Assembly (NCBI GenBank): GCA_018222405.1 | Contig: JAAFAI010000012.1 | Location: 92,765-156,764 of the forward strand | From: Gammaproteobacteria bacterium | Lineage (GTDB): Bacteria > Pseudomonadota > Gammaproteobacteria > Enterobacterales > Alteromonadaceae | Direction of reading: 5' to 3' | Length of the DNA: 64,000 nucleotides | Part shown: one piece after another, positions 47,299-56,331 of the stretch | Layout of the letters: every line of letters begins with the position of its first letter | How positions within the stretch are numbered: position 1 is the first letter of the stretch | Notes under the pieces: generated by a model | Database searches by the model: none | What the model was told of the DNA's origin: nothing | What the model saw: the letters and a program-made list of their open reading frames with translations, nothing else | Program-made: the position numbers and the translations under genes

Positions 47299-48165
47299 TC
47301 AGCTATGGTTTTTAATATACCGAATGGCCAGCATATCTATCGGTGTATTGCGGCCCCGGTACTGATAACGAATAAGGTGGGCCAGCTCAGAGTAAAGCGC
47401 GGTAATTTCGTCAGGCATCTTTGATGGTTGTTTATCCTGCATGTAATGGAACAGCAATTTAAGCTGATGTTCGCGAACCTGATAACGCACCAGGCGATTA
47501 AACGCAGCCTGCCAGTGCCGCCAGTTGGTAACACGAAGACCGTCAAAATAAAACTGCGCCGCTGGCACTACCTTTAACCTTTTACTGGGCGCAAATAACT
47601 GCTGGTATTCAATGCTGCCTTTGGTCAGGCAGGTTACCAGAAAGTCTTCGCCAATCAGCCCGGCGGGCAGAGTAATGGCCTCTTCGCGTATTTCGTTAAC
47701 CAGCTCACCTCGCAGGGCATAAAGCGCCCCGGCCAGCCGCCCCCAACGCTGCATATTACCGAGCCATTTTACCCGGCTGCGACCATTGGCCGGCACCGCG
47801 GCAGTAGCCAGAACATGGGAAGTATTCTGTAACGGCGCTAACAGCTCTGGCAACGCATTATCAGCCAGATAAATATCACCATCAACAAACACGTGATAGT
47901 CGGCATCGCCGGATAATGTTTGCACATAATGATTCCAGCTGGCGGCTTTATCGGCCCTGTCCAGCCACACGCCAATCACCTCTGGCTGGTTAGCACTCAG
48001 CCGGGTCACCACACCGGCAGTATCATCAGTACAGCCGTTTACCAACACATAGATATACTGCAACCCCTCACCGGCTTGCGCCAGAATGCTTTCAAGACAG
48101 CGGGTGATCCGCCGCGCTTCGTTATGGGCGAATACCACTACATTGTAGGAGGGAGTACCTGACAT
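47299..48165 (-). CDS. Family 2 glycosyltransferase
   Basis: 288 residues of the GT-A fold. The N-terminus V-V-V-F-A-H-N-E-A-R-R-I, the Y-V-L-V-N-G-C-T-D-D-T region and the D-x-D in V-F-V-D-G-D-I are present, as in GT2 enzymes. The ATG at 48165 has AAGGACA six bases upstream; a start seven codons earlier has none. No lipopolysaccharide or capsule cluster lies nearby, so the acceptor is unknown. It converges with the diguanylate cyclase across eight bases. Confidence 0.85.
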   Translation of the reverse strand: MSGTPSYNVVVFAHNEARRITRCLESILAQAGEGLQYIYVLVNGCTDDTAGVVTRLSANQPEVIGVWLDRADKAASWNHYVQTLSGDADYHVFVDGDIYLADNALPELLAPLQNTSHVLATAAVPANGRSRVKWLGNMQRWGRLAGALYALRGELVNEIREEAITLPAGLIGEDFLVTCLTKGSIEYQQLFAPSKRLKVVPAAQFYFDGLRVTNWRHWQAAFNRLVRYQVREHQLKLLFHYMQDKQPSKMPDEITALYSELAHLIRYQYRGRNTPIDMLAIRYIKNHS

Positions 48166-48438
48166 ACTTGTCCTTTTTTTAATCATCTTATACCAATCTA
48201 CCGGGTATAACTGCCAGTTACAAATTCGTTCGCGTCAGCTTTTTGAATACCTCATGCACAACTAAGCTTTGAGCTTGTTATTTGACACAGACGGTATGGA
48301 TTAATAAGCTCGCCACGACTGGCAAGGCAAGAACTCAAAGTTAACTCGTTGAAGTTATTAAGACTCTGGTATTTTAATTGAGGATAAGATTTAATAGCAG
48401 TCACGTTTAGAAGATTACCAGGTAGTAAGGGATTAAAC

Positions 48439-48942
48439 ATGAAACAACAGGGGTTTACGTTAGTAGAGCTGATTGTGGTTATTGTGATTTTGGGTATTTT
48501 GGCGGTGACTGCCGCGCCACGATTTATTGATTTTCAGGGGGATGCCCGCAAAGCTACGCTGCAAGGGGTAAAATCGGCCCTGCAAGGCGGTTCACAACTG
48601 GTGTATGCCAAAGCGGCCATCGCCGGTATTCAGCGCTCTGACGACGACAACCTGCAAATTAACGGTAGTACGGTTTACACCGTTTATGGCTACCCAGCTA
48701 TTCGTGACGTGGTGACAAACTTAAGCGCTTGGGCCGACATCAACGGCAGCGGTAGTGGCAACAACACCGACTTCCGCATAGGTGTATCCACTGACTCAGC
48801 CCCGGCCGCTGTAACCGAAACCGATCAGTTTGCAATTCTGCCAAGCGGTGTCGGCTCAACTGAAAGCTGCAAAGTGATCTACGAAGAGGCCCAAACCGAA
48901 GGCGGCAGCCCCACCATTACTGTTTTAGACAGCGACTGCTAA
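48439..48942 (+). CDS. Type IV pilin-like protein (MshA-like)
   Basis: 167 residues. The prepilin peptidase site is M-K-Q-Q-G then F-T-L-V-E-L, with the conserved Glu at mature position 5, then a 20-residue hydrophobic helix. The region A-A-P-R-F-I-D-F-Q-G-D-A-R-K-A-T-L is typical of mannose-sensitive haemagglutinin pilins. Two Cys near the C-terminus (S-C-K and D-C) form the usual D-loop pair. It stands alone: no other pilus genes adjoin, so assembly must rely on machinery elsewhere. Confidence 0.85.
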   Translation: MKQQGFTLVELIVVIVILGILAVTAAPRFIDFQGDARKATLQGVKSALQGGSQLVYAKAAIAGIQRSDDDNLQINGSTVYTVYGYPAIRDVVTNLSAWADINGSGSGNNTDFRIGVSTDSAPAAVTETDQFAILPSGVGSTESCKVIYEEAQTEGGSPTITVLDSDC

Positions 48943-48955
48943 ACCGACGAGAAGT

Positions 48956-49996
48956 TTAATATCTGGCGTGTAAACCAAGCGCCAGATAGCTCACTTTTTG
49001 CGAATAATTATATAGCTCATCCAAGTAGCCATTGTGATACCTCACAACCATGGGCACCGCAAAAAGTTCTAACTCAGGCAGATTAAATAAGCTGGCTATA
49101 CCACGCCCTATCGGAACATCAATATAGTAACGAAGATCGAATGTATTCCGCTTAAAAGGACTTTCCCCAATAAGTTGCCCGGTTCTATAAGTAATACGAA
49201 ATGCTGTATCCACATCACCGATAAAGAACGGTGCATTGATATCTATTTCAGTACCTACATAGTCTTTTAATTCCGCAGTTACTCTTTCCCGCCACCAAAT
49301 CTGGTCTTCAGGCTCTTTATCGAGTTGATGTCTTACTTTGGCAAAGATCGAAATACAATTGAAACGACTGCTACAATCCTCATGACCTCCTATACCCAAT
49401 TGGTAGTTCGCACCAAAAGCGGCGAAATTATTAGAACGACTAATAGTCTGTTGAGCCATTTCAAATATATCGGATTCTGATACGTCTTCGTCCCCCTCAT
49501 AATCCAGAGCAAAGGCACTTAATTCACTTTGCAGCCTCTCCAATGTGTCGGTAACCTGACCGTTTGATTCATGCTCCAGCGAAATAAACCATGATGACAA
49601 ACCTGTTTTTTCCGGGTCCCAAATTCTGGTGTAGAAGATGCTGGGATTATGACGTGTGGTTACCACTGGACTGGAATTACGAGTTAGTGCAAAAAAATCG
49701 AACTCTCCCTGATAAGCTATTGCGACAGCATACTCAGCTTTATTTCCTTGCGGTACCGGTGTATTCGTCATCAGATAGCGAAAGCCCAGGCTTACATCCG
49801 CATGACGTCGGGTTCCTTCTGTATCTGTGTAACGAACGAGGACCTCATTATCACCCCATTGGGCAAACTTACTAATATATTCAGTCTCAGATTTACCGGT
49901 TCGTTCACGTTTGATTTTATCTGTAATCTCTACCGATTGCGTTGCAGCGAGAGCAGCCCCTGATAAAAAAATGCAGAGCAGTGCCAGTATTTTCAT
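48956..49996 (-). CDS. Outer-membrane phospholipase A1 (PldA family)
   Basis: 346 residues with a signal peptide ending A-L-A. The catalytic His/Ser motif H-E-S-N-G near 160 matches H-x-S-N-G of OMPLA. The C-terminus has the alternating pattern of beta-strands and ends in aromatic Tyr, as outer-membrane barrels do. A long central insertion, relative to E. coli PldA (about 289 residues), contains acidic residues and two Cys (E-D-C-S-S-R-F-N-C). It hydrolyses outer-leaflet phospholipids and contributes to membrane asymmetry. Strong AAGGAA ribosome site. It is convergent with the pilin gene. Confidence 0.8.
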   Translation of the reverse strand: MKILALLCIFLSGAALAATQSVEITDKIKRERTGKSETEYISKFAQWGDNEVLVRYTDTEGTRRHADVSLGFRYLMTNTPVPQGNKAEYAVAIAYQGEFDFFALTRNSSPVVTTRHNPSIFYTRIWDPEKTGLSSWFISLEHESNGQVTDTLERLQSELSAFALDYEGDEDVSESDIFEMAQQTISRSNNFAAFGANYQLGIGGHEDCSSRFNCISIFAKVRHQLDKEPEDQIWWRERVTAELKDYVGTEIDINAPFFIGDVDTAFRITYRTGQLIGESPFKRNTFDLRYYIDVPIGRGIASLFNLPELELFAVPMVVRYHNGYLDELYNYSQKVSYLALGLHARY

Positions 49997-50233
49997 AATT
50001 GTTTTCCTTGAGTTGATATCTCATCACGCGGAACTTCATTACGTCATGTACTGCTATTAATCTAAAAAACGTGGTGCAATGTTGGAATGAATTCTCTCAC
50101 CGAATTTTTGTGGGAATTAATCGTCTCAAACTCTGCAACTAACCCTTCAACCGCTTTATGCTATGCTATCTTCTCGAGGCTGGTTGCGTTGTACAGTGCC
50201 GATATTCGACTAAACAACCCATGGGGTAAGACC

Positions 50234-51604
50234 ATGCCCAAATTTAAGCATCCCGGCGTTTATATTCAGGAAATCCCCACTATCAATACCAGTATCGTTG
50301 CTGTCCCAACTGCGGTACCGGCGTTTATTGGCTATACGCAAAGCGCTGCGCGCCAGAAGGATGGCGACTTACACCTGACCCCAACAAGAATCAGCTCATT
50401 TGAGGAGTACTGCCGGTTATTCGGCCAAAGTGAAGCTGAGCCTCTGCATCTGGAACTCACATCCACGCCCGGTGGCATAGTGTTAAAAAATACATCGCCA
50501 GTATTGCCCCGCCAGATGATGTGGTATGCCATCAGACTGTTTTTTGATAACGGCGGTAGTGAGTGCTACGTGGTATCTGCAGGTAATTATCAAACACCGC
50601 TTACTCTTTCGGCCCTGTGTGATGGAGTGCAGGCCACGGCAAAGGTGGATGCAATAACCCTGCTGATTGCGCCTGAGAGTGTGCTGCTGGCAGCAAACGA
50701 TTACCAACAGTTAGTCAAATTAATGTTATCCCAATGCGGCAGATTAGCCGACCGTATGGCACTGTTCGACTTGCCGCACGGGGATAAAACTTTGAACGCG
50801 TCTCTGTTAAACACTAACCGCGCATATCTGGGTAACACCCAGCTTGATTTTGGCGCGTGTTATTACCCTTTTTTAACCACCACCCAACGCTGGCAATCTG
50901 CCCGTTACCCTCAACACATAATGGTTAGCCTCGATAACGGCAAGACTACCCAGCTTAGCCAGCTAAAAGCCGACGATCCCGCGCTATTCAAGGTGATTAA
51001 TTCTCTGCTGGCTGATCTTTATGTTACCTTACCGGCTTCTGTTGCTGTAGCCGGAGCCATTGCCCTGGTCGATACCACTGAAGGCGTATGGAAAGCCCCC
51101 GCGAATGTGCAACTGCGTGGCATCAAACACCCAATGATAAGCGTTTCTGACACTGCAAATGAGGCGTTAAATACCGATGCTTCTACCGGTAAATCCATTA
51201 ATGCGATCCGGGAATTCAGCGGTCGTGGAGTTCGCATTTGGGGAGCGCGCACACTGGCTGGTAATGATAACGAGTGGCGCTACATCAGCACCCGGCGTTT
51301 AGCCAATATGGTACAGGAGTCGGTGCAAAAATCGCTCAGTTGGGCCGTATTTGAGCCTAACGACACCAATACCTGGGCCCGGATTACACATTCGGTTGAG
51401 CAATTCCTTATCAGTTTATGGAAACTCGGAGCACTAACTGCCACCAGCCCCGATGAAGCGTTTTATGTGCGCTGTGGCCTGGGCGCAACCATGACTGCCA
51501 ACGATATACACCAGGGCGTAATGAACATCGAAATTGGTATGGCAGTTATCAGGCCAGCAGAGTTTATAATCCTCAGGCTTCAGCTTCATTCTCAGCAGGC
51601 CTGA
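50234..51604 (+). CDS. Contractile tail sheath protein (orphan)
   Basis: 456 residues of the phage tail / contractile injection-system sheath family. The N-terminus H-P-G-V-Y-I-Q-E-I-P is the family's usual start. The C-terminal sheath domain shows I-N-A-I-R-E-F-S-G-R-G-V-R-I-W-G-A-R-T-L, W-A-V-F-E-P-N-D-T-N-T-W-A-R-I and R-P-A-E-F-I-I-L-R. I chose the ATG at 50234 with GGGGTAAG upstream; the frame is open further back without a ribosome site. In known systems the sheath is flanked by tube, baseplate and ATPase genes. Here the neighbours are PldA and an amino-acid decarboxylase, and no other tail gene is in the window. It is thus an isolated sheath, full-length and unbroken, so probably under selection. 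Confidence 0.88.
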   Translation: MPKFKHPGVYIQEIPTINTSIVAVPTAVPAFIGYTQSAARQKDGDLHLTPTRISSFEEYCRLFGQSEAEPLHLELTSTPGGIVLKNTSPVLPRQMMWYAIRLFFDNGGSECYVVSAGNYQTPLTLSALCDGVQATAKVDAITLLIAPESVLLAANDYQQLVKLMLSQCGRLADRMALFDLPHGDKTLNASLLNTNRAYLGNTQLDFGACYYPFLTTTQRWQSARYPQHIMVSLDNGKTTQLSQLKADDPALFKVINSLLADLYVTLPASVAVAGAIALVDTTEGVWKAPANVQLRGIKHPMISVSDTANEALNTDASTGKSINAIREFSGRGVRIWGARTLAGNDNEWRYISTRRLANMVQESVQKSLSWAVFEPNDTNTWARITHSVEQFLISLWKLGALTATSPDEAFYVRCGLGATMTANDIHQGVMNIEIGMAVIRPAEFIILRLQLHSQQA

Positions 51605-51608
51605 AGCC
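51576..51608 (+). terminator. Hairpin over the sheath stop codon
   Basis: GGCTTCAG and CTGAAGCC form a perfect 8-base inverted repeat that includes the sheath stop codon; T-rich DNA follows by 51616. It may be a weak terminator. Confidence 0.3.
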
Positions 51609-51748
51609 GGTTTGAGCTTTTTAGTGATGCCCGGTATTGTTCGCTTTTCAAGCTTGAAAAATAGCGTATATTACGCTCAAACAACTGCACCAGACTATTA
51701 GCGCTCTGGTATAAAAAACCTTTAGCAATCATCGAAGAAGGAACCCCT

Positions 51749-53647
51749 GTGACAGCGACGCCATGTTTAAAAGTGTTGATTATTGATCACAATAAACCCC
51801 GGCTGATTACCACCCAACAGTATCTGGAATCGGTGGTCTCAGTGCTCGACCGCAGCGATTTATCACTGGAGTTTCTGGCCGTTAACTCGGAGTCAGCGGC
51901 GGTCACCGAGCTCGACAATGATGGCGATATTCAGGCGGTGTTACTGAGCTGGGAAACCCTTGGCGACAGTCTGCGCGATTCATCCATTATCGATGCGATT
52001 AAATCCCGGCGTCTGGAAGTACCGGTGTACGTGACCGGTGAAGATGAAGTGGGCTTTGATATCGTTAGTCGTTCGAGCAAAATTGAAGCTTTTTTTGCGC
52101 TGCATGATATCGCTTCAGATCCGGAGTCTTGCCTGGCATATATCATCAATGATTTTGACGATCGAAGCGAAACACCGTTCTGGACGGCTTATAAAAAGTA
52201 TGCGGTAGAAACCAACGATTCCTGGCACACGCCGGGGCACAGTGGTGGCGCCAGTTTCCGCAGTTCAAGCTACATCAACGACTTTTATAAGTTCTTTGGT
52301 CGCAACATGTTTATCAGCGATCTGTCGGTCAGTGTGGACTCTTTAGGCTCATTATCAGACGGCACCAACGCCATTGGTAAAGCGCAAAACCTGGTAGCTA
52401 ATACCTTTGAGGTTAAGCACTCTTACTTTGTTACCAACGGCTCTTCCACGTCCAATAAAATTATCCTGCAAACCCTGCTTCGGGAAGGGGATAAAGTTAT
52501 TGTCGACCGAAACTGCCATAAATCCGTGCACTACGGGATTGTGCAGGCCCGCGCCCTGCCCCTGTATCTCGACAGCATTCTGGATCCTAAATACGGTATT
52601 TTTGCACCGCCTTCGCTAAGCCAGCTAAAAGCGTTTATCAGTGACAATAAAGACGCCAAACTGATAGTGCTGACCGGCTGCACCTACGATGGCCTGCTAA
52701 CCGACTTAAAGCAGGTTGTGGATTACGCTCACCAGTTCGACATTAAAGTGTTTATTGATGAAGCCTGGTTTGCTTACTCGCTGTTTCATCCGCAATACCG
52801 GGAGTACTCGGCCATTAATGCCGGCGCAGATTACGTTACCCACTCTGCTCACAAGGTGGTTTCGGCATTTTCCCAGGCTTCATACATTCACATTAACGAT
52901 CCGGACTTCGACAAGGATTTCTTTAAAGAAATTTACGCCATTCATACCAGTACTTCTCCCCAGTACCATCTGATCGCGTCGCTGGATGTGTGCCGTAAAC
53001 AGCTGGAAATGGAAGGCTTTAAAGTTATTAATAACCTGCTTAATCATGTGCGGGAATTTAAGGAGCAGGCGGCTAAATTTAATCGTATCCGTATTTTAGG
53101 CAAAGACGACTTCCGGCAGATGTTCAGCCATTTTGAGGCGGATAATATTGGCCACGATCCGCTTAAAATTCTGATAGATATCTCTGCGCTTTCCTACTCC
53201 AATCAGGAAATCCACCGCTTTCTGATGGATGAAGTGGGCCTGGAGATCGAAAAGTTTACCCACAGTACACTACTGGTGTTACTGACCTTTGGCGGGATGC
53301 GCTCTAAAATAGTACGCTTGTATAACGCGTTGAATAAGCTCGATGCCGGGCATGTGTCATTACGTAAAAGTAGTCGCCAGAAAGAATTGCCCAGTAAGAT
53401 CCCTCCTATCAGCCTGGCCATGCTGCCTTCCGATGCATTTTTTGGTAAAAGAGAAACGGTTCCTCTGCAAGACAGCGTAGGCCGAATTGCGGCGGCGCTG
53501 ATCACCCCCTATCCGCCGGGAATCCCTTTGCTGGTGCCAGGGCAAACCATAGAAGCCGAACACATCAATTATCTTAATGCCCTGTCGAGCCAGAAGCTCA
53601 CCATTCAGGGCCTGATTGACGGTGATATTTACGTGCTGGAAAAGTAA
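51749..53647 (+). CDS. Orn/Lys/Arg decarboxylase family, PLP-dependent
   Basis: 632 residues. About 1-145 form a receiver-like wing domain (L-I-I-D-H-N-K-P-R, with no clear phospho-acceptor). From about 150 the fold-type I PLP domain starts with D-S-W-H-T-P-G-H-S-G-G, continues through T-N-G-S-S-T-S-N-K, and holds the Schiff-base Lys in T-H-S-A-H-K near 369. A C-terminal domain follows. The reaction is decarboxylation of a basic amino acid to a polyamine precursor; Arg, Lys or Orn cannot be told apart. It is shorter than E. coli AdiA (755). The start is GTG with AAGGAA upstream. No antiporter gene of an acid-resistance pair is adjacent, so polyamine synthesis is as likely. Confidence 0.85.
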   Translation: MTATPCLKVLIIDHNKPRLITTQQYLESVVSVLDRSDLSLEFLAVNSESAAVTELDNDGDIQAVLLSWETLGDSLRDSSIIDAIKSRRLEVPVYVTGEDEVGFDIVSRSSKIEAFFALHDIASDPESCLAYIINDFDDRSETPFWTAYKKYAVETNDSWHTPGHSGGASFRSSSYINDFYKFFGRNMFISDLSVSVDSLGSLSDGTNAIGKAQNLVANTFEVKHSYFVTNGSSTSNKIILQTLLREGDKVIVDRNCHKSVHYGIVQARALPLYLDSILDPKYGIFAPPSLSQLKAFISDNKDAKLIVLTGCTYDGLLTDLKQVVDYAHQFDIKVFIDEAWFAYSLFHPQYREYSAINAGADYVTHSAHKVVSAFSQASYIHINDPDFDKDFFKEIYAIHTSTSPQYHLIASLDVCRKQLEMEGFKVINNLLNHVREFKEQAAKFNRIRILGKDDFRQMFSHFEADNIGHDPLKILIDISALSYSNQEIHRFLMDEVGLEIEKFTHSTLLVLLTFGGMRSKIVRLYNALNKLDAGHVSLRKSSRQKELPSKIPPISLAMLPSDAFFGKRETVPLQDSVGRIAAALITPYPPGIPLLVPGQTIEAEHINYLNALSSQKLTIQGLIDGDIYVLEK

Positions 53648-53654
53648 TTCAAGC

Positions 53655-53690
53655 GGGTTGTCATTAAGAACTATGGCAACCCTTTTTTTC
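53655..53690 (+). terminator. Rho-independent terminator of the decarboxylase gene
   Basis: GGGTTGTCAT pairs with ATGGCAACCC in nine of ten positions, followed by seven T. It begins eight bases after the stop codon. Its right part also encodes the C-terminus of a small minus-strand frame. Confidence 0.85.
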
Positions 53691-53844
53691 TTACCATAGC
53701 AAGCTCGCCATTCTCCAGTAGGCAGTCCTGCTGGTATAAATTAATTATTTTCATACTGGTTACACCATTGGTCGGTAAAATATGAACTATATTTATTAGC
53801 AGACTTTGAAGAATAACGGTCGCAAACAGCTGATTAAGTATCAT
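53671..53844 (-). CDS. Possible small protein, 57 residues
   Basis: An ATG at 53844 with a strong AGGAG seven bases upstream opens a 57-codon frame, ending inside the decarboxylase terminator. The peptide has a hydrophobic first half (L-F-A-T-V-I-L-Q-S-L-L-I-N-I-V) and a basic tail (M-V-R-K-K-G-L-P). A good ribosome site supports translation; the overlap with a terminator and lack of known family argue for caution. Confidence 0.4.
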   Translation of the reverse strand: MILNQLFATVILQSLLINIVHILPTNGVTSMKIINLYQQDCLLENGELAMVRKKGLP

Positions 53845-53983
53845 TTATTACTCCTAAGTTGTAATTAACCCATTCTAATTGCTTCAGAGAACACGTATTT
53901 TGGTTAAAGTTTAAGTTGTTTGAAGTGACGGATGAGCAGTAAGCGCCACTGATTATTGTAATGAACAAAAAGTGAAGCGAAGT

Positions 53984-54829
53984 ATGAACCTAGCGCAATT
54001 AGTGCAACAAGCAGAATCCGTCTTTGTATTACCTGAATCGGTAACCCGGTTAAAATCCTGTATCGATGATGAATCGTCAAGCCTCGACGACGTAGCTGAA
54101 ATTATCAGCTTTGATCCCACGCTCACTTCGCAGTTACTAAAAATTGCCAACAGCGCGCTGTATAATTTTACTTCGCCCATCGAAACGGTAACCAAAGCGG
54201 TACAGGTTATTGGCACCCGCGCTACCTATGACTTAGCCTTGTCCTACGGTGTTTCTCACACCCTGAAAACGGTTGAAACGACCATTATCGATATCGACCG
54301 CTTCTGGGAGCAAAGCGTAAGCTGTGCCTTACTGGCCAAACACCTGGCAGAAAAAAAGCGTATCAGAGAATCAGAGCGTTTCTTTGTGAGTGGATTACTG
54401 CATAACATTGGCGAACTGGCCATGATAAAAGTGGCGCCCGACATGGCTAAGCGTTGCCTGAATACCGATAAAGACACCTCCTCCATCTATCTGCAAAAAG
54501 AAGTCATGGGCTTTACCTATTGCGATTTTTCTGCGGCGCTGATTAAAGACTGGGGATTACCACCCAGTATCTACCGACCTATCGCTTCGTTACTGGAAAC
54601 CGAACTCAGTCAGTTAGATACCGACGCTCTAATCGTAAAACAAGCCTATTTGCTGGCGCAGGATAATGTGAATGCCGATATCAACGTAGGATACCCACCG
54701 ATTGGCCCGGCTTTACTGGCGGCACTAAAACTGACAGAAGACGACGCCGAAGAAGCTCTGGATGAAACCAACATGCAGCTCATCAGCGTGATCCAGTTGT
54801 TTAATCCCAGTGCCTTTAATATCTTTTAA
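53984..54829 (+). CDS. HDOD-domain protein
   Basis: 281 residues, nearly all one HDOD domain (F-D-P-T-L-T-S-Q-L-L-K-I-A-N-S-A-L-Y-N near 40-58, then A-V-Q-V-I-G-T-R-A-T near 72, and the degenerate H-N-I-G-E-L-A near 144). HDOD proteins resemble HD phosphohydrolases but usually lack metal ligands and act as regulatory scaffolds. ATG at 53984 is chosen over a GTG four codons upstream. It is followed by a BamE-like gene 69 bases later. Confidence 0.88.
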   Translation: MNLAQLVQQAESVFVLPESVTRLKSCIDDESSSLDDVAEIISFDPTLTSQLLKIANSALYNFTSPIETVTKAVQVIGTRATYDLALSYGVSHTLKTVETTIIDIDRFWEQSVSCALLAKHLAEKKRIRESERFFVSGLLHNIGELAMIKVAPDMAKRCLNTDKDTSSIYLQKEVMGFTYCDFSAALIKDWGLPPSIYRPIASLLETELSQLDTDALIVKQAYLLAQDNVNADINVGYPPIGPALLAALKLTEDDAEEALDETNMQLISVIQLFNPSAFNIF

Positions 54830-54898
54830 TTAAATGCCCCAAGGTAAGGAGTCTGTGCTATAGATATAGGCAACATTGATTGCCCGATATAGCAAAAC

Positions 54899-55489
54899 AT
54901 GGACTTACTGAAACTTCGCCATTACGGCTTCATTTTTATTATTTTACTGCTGGCAGGCTGTGTCACCACCATTGGCAGAAGTTTTCAAAAACTCGAAGCG
55001 CCGCAGATAATTCCTGGAGAAACAACCGCTCAGGATATCATCGGGCTGTTGGGCGAGCCGACCACGAAAAACACCTTAAACCCGGGAACGGCCTATAACT
55101 ATATTCATCACAATCGCAATGCCAAAGCGGTTAATCCTGATGAAGTGGCAACCCGCTTTCAGACTTTCAACTTTAACAACAAAGACATTCTGACTGGTTA
55201 TCAGTTTGGCAGTTCTTTTGTCGAAGACAGTACACTTTTTAACACTGATAACGTAAAGAAAATTAGCAATGGTGATAGCAAATCTCAGGTGTTAAGGGTA
55301 ATGGGCAGCCCATCCGGTATTGAGCGCTATCCTCGTGACCCTAAGTATGCCTATGTGCTCGTCTACAGCTATCCCACAACTACACACTCAGATAGCACTT
55401 TCAGAATGGTAAACAGCGTAGTTAACGTTGTTTTCGGTCACAACGAGCAGGTGGTTCGGGTAGAAACATTTAACCTGAACACTGATTAG
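54899..55489 (+). CDS. BamE-like (SmpA/OmlA) lipoprotein
   Basis: 196 residues. The lipobox L-L-L-A-G-C places the lipidated Cys near 21. Two regions resemble the BamE fold: G-E-T-T-A-Q-D-I-I-G-L-L-G-E-P-T (about 40-55) and G-D-S-K-S-Q-V-L-R-V-M-G-S-P-S (about 125-140), each the helix-turn of a SmpA/OmlA unit. It may therefore be a tandem BamE-like protein. BamE itself assists outer-membrane protein assembly; this is longer than BamE (about 113 residues) and is probably a paralogue. The upstream AAGGAG at 54842 is too far to serve the start. Confidence 0.75.
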   Translation: MDLLKLRHYGFIFIILLLAGCVTTIGRSFQKLEAPQIIPGETTAQDIIGLLGEPTTKNTLNPGTAYNYIHHNRNAKAVNPDEVATRFQTFNFNNKDILTGYQFGSSFVEDSTLFNTDNVKKISNGDSKSQVLRVMGSPSGIERYPRDPKYAYVLVYSYPTTTHSDSTFRMVNSVVNVVFGHNEQVVRVETFNLNTD

Positions 55490-55519
55490 TACTTTTATAA
55501 ATATCACAAGGATGTAACG

Positions 55520-56062
55520 ATGAAAAACGCTGTTACTCTGGCCATCCGCCTCGGTTTAACCCCATTTATTTTGTTGGGTTTTACCACTTTTGTACATTCT
55601 CAGAGTGAAGAGAAATCAGATGATATAGAAGTAGTGGATGTTGTTGGCCAACGGCCCTTGAGTTACTACCGAAAACAGTTGCTGGAAACCGAACTCGCAT
55701 TTTACGACATGTACAATGCCTTAACAGATGAGAAAGAGTTCAAAATCAGATGCAGAATAGAAAAGCCATCGGGTAGCCATATTGCTCGCAAGGTTTGCTA
55801 CCCACAATACGAACTCTCTGCACTTGCATATGAAACTCAAATCGCCATGATCCCTAAAGCTCAGGAGACTCGGGGCATAATAGAACCGCTGCCGACTTCT
55901 GCAGGCGTAAAAGAATTGGTGAAAAATGAAAAAAAAGCTGCCACTGAGCATTTGATGAAGCTCTTGACCGAAAACCCTGAACTTCTCGAACAATATCAAG
56001 ATCTAATCGCGGACATGGCAAGATTTAAACAAGCGAAAAACGAACGTCAGCAGTCCAGATAA
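55520..56062 (+). CDS. Exported hypothetical protein, 180 residues
   Basis: The function is not recognised. A signal peptide (about 1-28, ending H-S-Q-S) precedes a V-V-G-Q-R-P-L-S-Y-Y-R-K-Q-L-L motif near 44-58. Two Cys follow (I-R-C-R-I and V-C-Y-P), then a charged, helix-rich C-terminal half. A good AAGGA ribosome site and normal codons make it a real gene. It is 31 bases after the BamE-like gene, so probably in the same unit. Confidence 0.8.
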   Translation: MKNAVTLAIRLGLTPFILLGFTTFVHSQSEEKSDDIEVVDVVGQRPLSYYRKQLLETELAFYDMYNALTDEKEFKIRCRIEKPSGSHIARKVCYPQYELSALAYETQIAMIPKAQETRGIIEPLPTSAGVKELVKNEKKAATEHLMKLLTENPELLEQYQDLIADMARFKQAKNERQQSR

Positions 56063-56108
56063 GGTGATTACTGTAGTAATGGGATATCGCTGAAAGCGAG
56101 GGAGAGAT

Positions 56109-56185
56109 TGGTCGGTGTGAGAGGATTTGAACCTCCGACCCCTGACACCCCATGACAGTGCGCTACCAGGCTGCGCTACACACCG
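56109..56185 (-). tRNA. tRNA-Pro (anticodon GGG)
   Basis: 77 bases. The acceptor stem CGGTGTG pairs with CACACCG, the D-loop holds A-G-C-C-T-G-G-T-A-G, the anticodon loop is T-GGG-G (anticodon 56151-56149), the T-loop is G-G-T-T-C-G-A-A-T-C-C and CCA is encoded (56111-56109). It closely follows E. coli proline tRNA with GGG anticodon as I recall it. It lies between the hypothetical gene and a transporter where base composition changes. Confidence 0.95.
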
Positions 56186-56331
56186 ACCGAAAGAGCGAGT
56201 AAGTCTACTCAAATTTGTTCACAATGCAACGAGAATTAACAATAAGCCTGTTTAAGCGCTCAAATGCTAACCACCTTTGCTTATTTCTACGGCAAATCAC
56301 GTAGTTACCACTTTCTTAATACCACTATTTA

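Noticed and set aside
50234..51604. Prophage
   Set aside because: Only a sheath gene is present; no integrase, capsid, portal, terminase or lysis gene in 64 kb, and the flanks are ordinary host genes.
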